Source of the DNA: CAVPGH01 sp046726955
GTDB lineage: Bacteria; Acidobacteriota; Vicinamibacteria; Fen-336
Direction of reading: 5' to 3'
Length of the DNA: 11,213 nt
Assembly (NCBI GenBank): GCA_046726955.1
Contig: JBKPBQ010000347.1
Location: 1-11,213 of the forward strand
The translations under genes and the position numbers were made by a program. Shown piece after piece: positions 6,681 to 11,213 of the stretch (position 1 is its first letter; every line of letters begins with the position of its first letter). Below the pieces are notes generated by a model. It searched no databases. It saw only the letters and a list, made by a program, of their open reading frames with translations, and was not told the DNA's origin.

Positions 6681-6710
6681 ACGGTAGCAGGAGAAATGTC
6701 CTGCGGTCAA
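6681..6710 (-). promoter_or_regulatory. Promoter of the LysM gene with palindromic spacer
   Basis: On the minus strand, TTGACC (6710-6705) and TACCGT (6686-6681) are 18 nt apart, and TGC directly before TACCGT makes an extended -10 (TGCTACCGT). Six A residues (6720-6715) lie immediately upstream of the -35, where a proximal UP element would be. The spacer is a perfect inverted repeat. The predicted start near 6674 gives a leader of about 80 nt before the GTG at 6593. Confidence 0.55.
6687..6704. promoter_or_regulatory. Candidate operator: perfect dyad filling the promoter spacer
   Basis: GCAGGA (6687-6692) and TCCTGC (6699-6704) are exact reverse complements around the 6-nt centre GAAATG. 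Together they occupy precisely the 18 nt between the -35 and -10 boxes of the LysM promoter. That placement is typical of operators for dimeric regulators. An RNA hairpin is the alternative, but the dyad lies upstream of the predicted transcript start. Confidence 0.45.
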
Positions 6711-6741
6711 GCAGTTTTTTGCCGAATCCGAAAGTGATCCT

Positions 6742-7602
6742 TTAACTCTTCTGGGCCGGCGGCGAGGGGCTAGGAGTGGGCTGGGGCTGGGGGGGCGCCT
6801 TCGGTGCCCGGGAGGCCGGCTGCTCGGGGGGTGTCGAGATCCGCTGGGCGAGCTGGTCCTTCAGCTTTCGGGCGTCGTCGGCGTACTCGCTCTGGGGGTA
6901 CTCCCCCAGCAGCCGGTCGAGGAGAGGCAGGGCCTCGCCGCGCCGGCCGGCCGCATCGAGGCATTCGGACAGGTGGAAGAGGACCTCGTCGAGCCGCTCG
7001 TAGTCGGGGTAATCGGTCAGGATCCCTTCGTAACGGAGGATCGCCGCCCTCCAGGCCGATCGGCCCTTCTGGTAGAACCATCCCACCAGGTACTCGGACC
7101 GGGCCAGGCTCTCCCGGCACTCGCGGATGCGGTTGCGCGCCTTCTCGACCTGCGGGGAGTTCGGGTAGATGTCGAGCAGCCGCTCGTACTCGTCGAGGGC
7201 CTTCCTCGTCTGGGTCTGGTCGCGGTCGGGGCCGTTCTTCTGCTTGAAGTACGACTCGCCGACCAGGAACTGCGCGAAGTCGGCGCGGGGATGCGACGGA
7301 TAGAGCGTGAGGAACTCGCGGAGCGCTGCCACGGCGAGGACGTAGTTGGCGGTGCCGCCCTCCTCGAAGTAGCTCTGTCCGAGGCCGAGCCGAGCCCCCG
7401 GACCGTACTCGCTGTTGGGGAACCCGTCCACGATCCTCTTGTAGTACTGCCGGGCGTTGTCCCACTGCTTCTTCTGGTAGGCCTTCTGCGCCGCGTCCCA
7501 GACGATGGCGTCGGAGCCGCTCGAGAGCGAGGCGGTGTCGACCCCGCTGTGCGCGCAGCCCCCGAGCGCCGCGGCGAGGGCGACGAGCGCGGCCTTCTTC
7601 AC
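6742..7602 (-). CDS. bamD: Outer-membrane assembly lipoprotein BamD-like (TPR protein)
   Basis: 286-aa lipoprotein. In the BAM complex, BamD works with BamA to insert beta-barrel proteins into the outer membrane from the periplasmic side. The start chosen is GTG at 7602-7600, giving MKKAALVALAAALGGC: two lysines, a hydrophobic core and the lipobox LGGC with lipidated Cys16. An in-frame GTG at 7626 would add eight residues before the lysines and fits a signal peptide less well. Residues about 32-255 are TPR-like helical repeats with the BamD/YfiO hallmarks AQKAYQKKQWDNA (38-50), FPNSEYGPGARLGLGQSYF, YPSHPRADFAQFLVGESYF and YPNSPQVEKARNRI. The last 30 residues are a Pro/Ala/Gln-rich tail absent from E. 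coli BamD (about 245 aa). It overlaps the epimerase stop by GTGA and closes the operon. A generic outer-membrane TPR lipoprotein is the alternative. Confidence 0.88.
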   Translation of the reverse strand: MKKAALVALAAALGGCAHSGVDTASLSSGSDAIVWDAAQKAYQKKQWDNARQYYKRIVDGFPNSEYGPGARLGLGQSYFEEGGTANYVLAVAALREFLTLYPSHPRADFAQFLVGESYFKQKNGPDRDQTQTRKALDEYERLLDIYPNSPQVEKARNRIRECRESLARSEYLVGWFYQKGRSAWRAAILRYEGILTDYPDYERLDEVLFHLSECLDAAGRRGEALPLLDRLLGEYPQSEYADDARKLKDQLAQRISTPPEQPASRAPKAPPQPQPTPSPSPPAQKS

Positions 7603-8537
7603 GAGCGCCCCCGGATCCAGGCCCACTCGCGCTCGAGGCCTTCGCCGAGCGCGACCGTCGAGCGGAAAGCCAGGTCGCGGCGCGCGGCGGAGGTATCGGC
7701 GAACGTGTCCTTCATGTCACCTTTCTGGGCGTCTTCGTGCACGATGCGGAAGGGGCGTCCCGTGACGCCCTCCATCGTGCGCAGCACGTCGAGGAGCGCG
7801 AGGCGCTCGCCGCCGCCCACGTTATACACGGAGCCAGGGCGGCCGGAAACCGCAGCGGCCCGGATGGCGGCCACGATGTCGCTCACGTACGTGAAGTCGC
7901 GCGTCTGCCGGCCGTCGCCGAAGACCCGGATGGCCTCGCCGTCGCGGGCGGCTTTCAGGAAGCGGTGGAAGGCCATGTCCGGCCGCTGTCGGGGCCCGTA
8001 CACGGTGAAGAAGCGCAGGCTCACCGTCGGCAGCGCGAAGCTCTTCGCGTAGAGAACCGCCAGGTGCTCGCCCGCGAGCTTCGTCACCCCGTAAGGAGAC
8101 ACCGGGCGGCAGGGCGCGTCCTCCCGCAGGGGCAGGACGTCGCTGTCGCCGTAGACCGACGAGGACGAGGCGTACACGACGCGCGGCCGCCCCGCCTGCA
8201 GCGCGGCCTCGAGCACGCGCTGGGTGCCGAGGACGTTGTGGTCGGTGTAGTGGCTGAACTCCCGGCCCCACGAGGCGCGAACGCCCGCCTGGGCCGCGAG
8301 GTGGAAGACGACCTCCTGGCCGCCAAGGATTGGCTCGAGGGCAAGGTCCTGGACGCGACCCTCGAGGAGACGGAAGGAGGAGTTTCGCAACGCCGCTTGG
8401 AGGTTGGACTCCTTGACGGATCGCTCGTAGTAGTCCGTGAACGCATCCACGCCCACGACCTGATGACCGTCGGCCAGAAGGCTGTCCACGAGGCTCGAGC
8501 CGATGAAACCCGCGGCTCCGGTGACGACGGCCTTCAC
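7599..8537 (-). CDS. NAD-dependent nucleotide-sugar epimerase/dehydratase (extended SDR)
   Basis: 312-aa cytoplasmic enzyme of the extended short-chain dehydrogenase family. The N-terminal NAD site is TGAAGFIG (6-13). The active site has the serine run YASSSSVYG (122-130) and YxxxK with Tyr149 and Lys153. HLAAQAGVR (79-87), FFTVYGPRQRPDMA (176-189) and VFGDGRQTRDFTYVSD (205-220) match UDP-glucose 4-epimerase and UDP-glucuronate 4-epimerase relatives. Which UDP-sugar it uses cannot be settled from sequence alone. A link to the UDP-sugar dehydrogenase at 3471-4775 is conceivable. Start is GTG at 8537-8535, overlapping the thioesterase stop by GTGA. No Shine-Dalgarno is visible before it, so translation probably depends on coupling. 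The open frame extends to 8960, but that part lies over the thioesterase gene and the Rossmann motif would then not be N-terminal. Confidence 0.92.
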   Translation of the reverse strand: MKAVVTGAAGFIGSSLVDSLLADGHQVVGVDAFTDYYERSVKESNLQAALRNSSFRLLEGRVQDLALEPILGGQEVVFHLAAQAGVRASWGREFSHYTDHNVLGTQRVLEAALQAGRPRVVYASSSSVYGDSDVLPLREDAPCRPVSPYGVTKLAGEHLAVLYAKSFALPTVSLRFFTVYGPRQRPDMAFHRFLKAARDGEAIRVFGDGRQTRDFTYVSDIVAAIRAAAVSGRPGSVYNVGGGERLALLDVLRTMEGVTGRPFRIVHEDAQKGDMKDTFADTSAARRDLAFRSTVALGEGLEREWAWIRGRS

Positions 8538-8932
8538 GCGAGCAGGCTCAGGACGTCGGCAGGGAGCCGACGAGGTCGCCCCTTGCCGTTGACGGCAGCG
8601 TGGGCTGTGAAGGCGGTGGCGAGGGGGCCGTCCGTCCCGTCGCGGTGCAGCTCGTAGTCGAAGCGGAGCCGCGCGCCCGAGACCTCGGAGACGCGCGTCC
8701 GGATCTCGATGAGGTCGTCGTACAGCACCGGGCGCAGGAAGCGCGCTCCCGTCTCGATCACCGGGAGCCGGACGTCGCGCGACTCGAGCTCGCGGTAGGT
8801 CACGCCCCGCGCGCGCAGGAGGTCCGTGCGTCCGACCTCGAACCAGGCGAAGTAGCCGCCGTGATAAGCGACGCCCATCTGGTCCGTTTCCGCGTAGCGC
8901 ACCCGGATCCTCGAGGAGGAGAGCCCGCTCAC
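8534..8932 (-). CDS. Acyl-CoA thioesterase, YbgC/4HBT hotdog-fold family
   Basis: 132-aa single hotdog-domain enzyme that would hydrolyse acyl-CoA thioesters. The family motif is clear near the N-terminus: YAETDQMGVAYHGGYFAWFE (13-32), with the catalytic aspartate Asp17 and His24, followed by RTDLLRARG (35-43). The length matches the family (about 130-140 aa). In many diderms the ybgC gene sits with tol-pal genes and its product is linked to phospholipid metabolism at the inner membrane. Here no tol gene is visible, but bamD is two genes downstream. Start is GTG at 8932-8930, forming a GTGA overlap with the rpe stop; the GAGG about 9 nt upstream is a weak ribosome site. The substrate is not determinable; a 4-hydroxybenzoyl-CoA-type or short/long-chain acyl-CoA thioesterase are all possible. 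Confidence 0.9.
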   Translation of the reverse strand: MSGLSSSRIRVRYAETDQMGVAYHGGYFAWFEVGRTDLLRARGVTYRELESRDVRLPVIETGARFLRPVLYDDLIEIRTRVSEVSGARLRFDYELHRDGTDGPLATAFTAHAAVNGKGRPRRLPADVLSLLA

Positions 8933-9579
8933 GAGGCGGCCTCGATGAGCCGGCGGGCATTCTTCTCGGCCTCGCCGCCTCCGAAGACGGCGCTTCCCGC
9001 CACGATGATCTCGGCCCCCGCCTCGACCACGCTGCGGATGTTCTCGGGGCCGATCCCGCCGTCCACCTCGATGCGCGTGGAGAGCCCGCGGGCCGTCACG
9101 ATGTCGCGGAGCCGGCGGATCTTGTCGAGGCTCGAGGGAAGGAAGCTTTGCCCGCCGAAGCCCGGGTTGACGGACATGACGAGCACGTAGTCGAGCTCCG
9201 GCAGGATCTCCTCGAGCGTGACGAGCGGCGTCGCCGGATTCAGCACCGCCCCGCGCTTCACGCCCCGCTTCGCGAGGTGCGATACCGCGCGCTCCAGGTG
9301 GGGGACGGCCTCCACGTGCAGGCTGATCCAGCTCGCCCCCGCGTCCACGAATGCGTCCAGGTAGTCGTCGGCGTTCTCGATCATCAGATGGCAGTCGAGC
9401 GGCAGCTTCGTCGTCTTGCGGATGGACTTCACGACGGGCGGACCGAGGGTGATGTTGGGGACGAAGTGGCCGTCCATCACGTCCACGTGGATGACGCCGG
9501 CGCCTCCGCGCTCCGCGGCGGCGATCTCTTCGCCGAGCCGCGCGAAGTCCGCGGCGAGGATGGAGGGAGCGAGGATCAC
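8929..9579 (-). CDS. rpe: Ribulose-phosphate 3-epimerase
   Basis: 216-aa TIM-barrel enzyme that interconverts D-ribulose 5-phosphate and D-xylulose 5-phosphate in the pentose phosphate pathway or Calvin cycle, in the cytoplasm. All family signatures are present: APSILAADF (4-12) with Ser6, HVDVMDGHFVPN (31-42) with His31 and the catalytic/metal Asp33, CHLMI with metal ligand His64, MSVNPGFGGQ (135-144), and EVDGGI (171-176) with the second catalytic Asp173. The phosphate-binding loop is AGSAVFG (194-200). Length is normal for the family. Start is GTG at 9579-9577, with AAGGAG 5 nt upstream (9590-9585); the GTG overlaps the PASTA gene stop as GTGA. Close linkage to rsmB and a PASTA gene also occurs in other bacteria, as I recall. 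Confidence 0.97.
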   Translation of the reverse strand: MILAPSILAADFARLGEEIAAAERGGAGVIHVDVMDGHFVPNITLGPPVVKSIRKTTKLPLDCHLMIENADDYLDAFVDAGASWISLHVEAVPHLERAVSHLAKRGVKRGAVLNPATPLVTLEEILPELDYVLVMSVNPGFGGQSFLPSSLDKIRRLRDIVTARGLSTRIEVDGGIGPENIRSVVEAGAEIIVAGSAVFGGGEAEKNARRLIEAAS

Positions 9580-10310
9580 GGTGTCTCCTTGCTCACGTCG
9601 AGGCTCAAGGGCGTGCGCGCGGAGACGGCGTGTCCCGCGGCGGGGATCTGTCGGAGGACGATCCCTGGAGCCACTCCGGGATACGTCCGATAGCGGATCT
9701 CCGCGACCTTGAGGCCGGCGCGGCGCAGCGTGTCCATGACGTCGGCGGCCTGGCGTCCAATCAGGTCGGGCATCAGGTAGTCCGTGCCGAGCGGGCCGCG
9801 GCTCACGAGGACGGCGAGGCCGTCTTCGACTGCGTCCGTCTCGCCGGCGGGAGGGCGCTGCACGAGGACGGTGCCCTCGGCATTTCGATCCTCCACCTCG
9901 ACCACGCGGCGCAGCGGCACCTGCGCCTGCTCGAGCGCGATACGGGCGCTGCGCAGGCTCTCGCCCTCCACCGCAGGAACGTTCAGCCGTCGCGGGCCGA
10001 GGCTGAGCCAGACGCGGATGCTCCTGTGGGCCTTGAGCGTCGAGCCCCCGCTCGGCTCCTGCGCCACGATGTGCTCCGCGGGCACGCGTGTGTCGTACTT
10101 CTTCCCCTCGACACGGAGCGAGAGGCCCAAGCGGGCGGCGAGCGCCCCCGCCTCCGGGACGCGCCGGCCCACCACGGTCGGTACCTGGACGTCCTGGGCG
10201 GAGAGCACGACCCTCATCGTGAGGAGCGCACTCGCGGCCAGGACCAGGAGCAAGCCCAGTCCCAGGAAGGCGTTCCGGACGAAGAAGAGGGCGATTCTCT
10301 TGAGGCTCAA
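9576..10310 (-). CDS. Membrane-anchored protein with three PASTA domains, no kinase
   Basis: 244-aa bitopic membrane protein. A short basic N-terminus (MSLKR) is followed by one hydrophobic helix (about 8-33) and then three PASTA domains at about 40-106, 107-173 and 177-241; each opens with a VPxVVGR/VPAVEG/MPDLIG-type motif. This topology puts the PASTA repeats in the periplasm, where such domains in other proteins sense peptidoglycan fragments or muropeptides. There is no Ser/Thr kinase or transpeptidase domain, so it is not a PrkC or PBP homologue. The start is TTG at 10310-10308; no ATG or GTG lies in frame just before the membrane helix, and the longer open frame (to 10970) lies over rsmB. 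It begins 38 nt after the rsmB stop and ends in a GTGA overlap with rpe. Its job is unknown; a cell-wall binding or sensing adaptor is inferred. Confidence 0.88.
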   Translation of the reverse strand: MSLKRIALFFVRNAFLGLGLLLVLAASALLTMRVVLSAQDVQVPTVVGRRVPEAGALAARLGLSLRVEGKKYDTRVPAEHIVAQEPSGGSTLKAHRSIRVWLSLGPRRLNVPAVEGESLRSARIALEQAQVPLRRVVEVEDRNAEGTVLVQRPPAGETDAVEDGLAVLVSRGPLGTDYLMPDLIGRQAADVMDTLRRAGLKVAEIRYRTYPGVAPGIVLRQIPAAGHAVSARTPLSLDVSKETP

Positions 10311-10327
10311 GTCTCTCGGGGTCGGGT

Positions 10328-10342
10328 CTCGCCTGCCGGCGA
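10328..10342 (-). other. Small intercistronic hairpin between rsmB and the PASTA gene
   Basis: TCGCC and GGCGA (arms at 10342-10338 and 10333-10329) pair perfectly around the 4-nt loop GGCA. No U-tract follows, so it is not an intrinsic terminator. It could limit read-through or translation of the downstream TTG start, which has no strong Shine-Dalgarno. The short stem may also be chance in G+C-rich DNA. Confidence 0.25.
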
Positions 10343-10348
10343 AGAAAA

Positions 10349-11213
10349 CTAGCCTACCACAACCGTCCGGGCGGTCCCGCGGCGCAGGACGGCCGCGAAG
10401 AAGCCGTCGCCGCCGTGCGCTTCCGGACGCGTGCGCACGAACTGTCCCGCGGCGAAGGGCGCCGCCCAGCCGGGTCGCTCCTCGGGTTCGAACTCCGGGT
10501 GCCTCTCGAGGAAGCCGCCGACCACAGCCTCGTTCTCCTCGGCCTCGATCGAGCACGTCGCGTACACGATCCGTCCGCCGTCCTTCACGAACGGGCCGAG
10601 GGCCTCGAGGATCTCCGTCTGCCGGCGCGCGTGCCGTCCGACGTCGCGCAGAGAGAGGCGCCAGCGGATGTCGGGATGGCGGCCGATCGTCCCGAGCCCG
10701 CTGCACGGCGCGTCGAGGAGGATGGAGTCGAAGCGTGCGCCGAAGGGGGGTTGGCGGGCGTCCGCCCCGAGCGGGAAGACGTTCGGCGATCCCCAAAGCC
10801 GGGCGAGGGAGGCGAGCGTGCGCAGCCGCCGCGGGGAGGCCTCGGCGGCGATCACGCGCGACGACGGTCCGAGCACGTCGGCGAGCAGCAGCGACTTGCC
10901 GCCGGGAGCCGCGCACGCGTCGAGGACGAGGCCGGGCCGGGCGGCGAGTCGCGCCACGAGCTGCGACCACCTGTCCTGCGCGTAGAGACGTCCTTGTCGG
11001 GCCAGGTCCTGGAGGCGGCCCGACACGAGCTCGAGCGCGTCGGGGACGTCGGTCGGCCGTACTTCGATTCCCAGCTCGGCCAGACCTTCGGGCGTCGGTC
11101 CGGTGCGCGGGTTCAGCCGGAAGTCCGTGGGCGGCGGGTCGAGGAACGCGCGCGCTCGCGCCACGGCCGCCTCGGGGCCGAGGCGCTCGAGCCAGCGATC
11201 GGCGAGCCAGGAC
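10349..11213 (-). CDS. rsmB: rRNA/tRNA (cytosine-5-) methyltransferase, RsmB/NOL1/NOP2/Sun family, 5' end beyond window
   Basis: The last 287 residues of an S-adenosylmethionine-dependent RNA m5C methyltransferase; the frame is open to the right edge, beginning SWLADRWLERLGPE, so the N-terminal part (including any NusB-like domain) is missing. E. coli RsmB is about 430 aa and methylates C967 of 16S rRNA. Visible: the SAM site LDACAAPGGKS, the second conserved block LDAPCSGLGTIGRHPDIRW carrying the first conserved cysteine (motif IV), and ATCSIEAEENE carrying the second conserved cysteine (motif VI). Both cysteines needed for the catalytic cycle are present. The residues before the SAM site (FRLNPRT) resemble the substrate-binding region of RsmB. 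An in-frame GTG at 11164 lies inside the conserved domain and is not the start. First visible gene of the minus-strand operon. Other RsmB-family members with different target sites remain possible. Confidence 0.92.
   Translation of the reverse strand, partial: SWLADRWLERLGPEAAVARARAFLDPPPTDFRLNPRTGPTPEGLAELGIEVRPTDVPDALELVSGRLQDLARQGRLYAQDRWSQLVARLAARPGLVLDACAAPGGKSLLLADVLGPSSRVIAAEASPRRLRTLASLARLWGSPNVFPLGADARQPPFGARFDSILLDAPCSGLGTIGRHPDIRWRLSLRDVGRHARRQTEILEALGPFVKDGGRIVYATCSIEAEENEAVVGGFLERHPEFEPEERPGWAAPFAAGQFVRTRPEAHGGDGFFAAVLRRGTARTVVVG

Larger units (their letters stand above)
6594..6741 (-). other. 148-nt intergenic region between bamD and the LysM gene
   Basis: Contains the LysM promoter and its palindrome, a leader of about 80 nt, and GGGAGG just before the GTG start. 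After the bamD stop (TAA, 6744-6742) there is no clear hairpin with a U-tract, so bamD transcripts may read through into the LysM gene. No small coding frame or RNA motif was recognised here. Confidence 0.5.

Noticed and set aside
6687..6720. Plus-strand intrinsic terminator (hairpin plus T6)
   Set aside because: The 6-bp stem is 10 nt away from the T-run and no plus-strand gene ends nearby; the same bases make better sense as the minus-strand promoter with an A-tract.
6973..8052. 359-codon plus-strand frame, and the similar one at 7737-8657
   Set aside because: Both are antisense to bamD, the epimerase and the thioesterase, lack ribosome sites and show no domain.
9576..10970. 464-codon version of the PASTA protein, as a fusion with upstream sequence
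   Set aside because: The extra 220 residues are an out-of-frame reading of rsmB and are Arg/Pro/Gly-rich; the TTG at 10310 just before the membrane helix is the sensible start.
1..11213. CRISPR array, transposon ends, toxin-antitoxin or defence genes
   Set aside because: No spaced direct repeats, no transposase or integrase motifs, and no small paired genes were found; nearly all sequence is occupied by recognisable core genes.

Overview
This is a high-G+C bacterial chromosome segment, roughly two thirds G+C by eye. It is packed with ordinary-looking core and cell-envelope genes. I see no mobile element, CRISPR array, tRNA or rRNA. The BamD-type lipoprotein, the LysM envelope protein and the Tol-Pal-type thioesterase indicate a diderm. 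The order rsmB - PASTA protein - rpe, together with the GTG/TTG starts and high G+C, suggests Acidobacteriota or a related diderm phylum. That placement is inference from general knowledge; no search was run.

Layout. (1) Positions 1-2041, minus strand: a sugar-1-phosphate nucleotidylyltransferase (ManC-like), then the first 321 codons of a phosphomannomutase/phosphoglucomutase (ManB/AlgC-like) that runs off the left edge. (2) Positions 2042-2123: a short divergent promoter region. (3) 2124-3371, plus: a secreted membrane-dipeptidase-family metallopeptidase. (4) 3471-5388, plus: a UDP-sugar 6-dehydrogenase (WbpA/Ugd type) behind a near-consensus promoter, followed 13 nt later by the phospholipid synthase pgsA. 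(5) 5392-5415: a strong hairpin between convergent genes. (6) 5442-6593, minus: a secreted LysM protein with its own promoter, whose spacer is a perfect inverted repeat. (7) 6742-11213, minus: a tight operon in transcription order rsmB (5' end off the right edge), a membrane-anchored three-PASTA protein, rpe, a YbgC-type thioesterase, an NAD-dependent nucleotide-sugar epimerase and bamD.

How the genes fit together. The mutase and nucleotidyltransferase would make a nucleotide sugar such as GDP-mannose. The dehydrogenase would make a UDP-uronic acid. The epimerase would interconvert UDP-sugars. All three are precursor steps for surface polysaccharide, although no glycosyltransferase lies in the window. 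PgsA makes phosphatidylglycerol phosphate. BamD, the LysM protein, the PASTA protein and the thioesterase point to outer-membrane and peptidoglycan maintenance. Rpe and RsmB are housekeeping genes.

The most notable features are regulatory or architectural. Four consecutive gene junctions share the same 4-nt GTGA stop/start overlap. The extended -10-like string TGCTAnnnT recurs in intergenic regions. One promoter has a palindrome exactly filling its 18-bp spacer. I found no convincing new multi-gene system.
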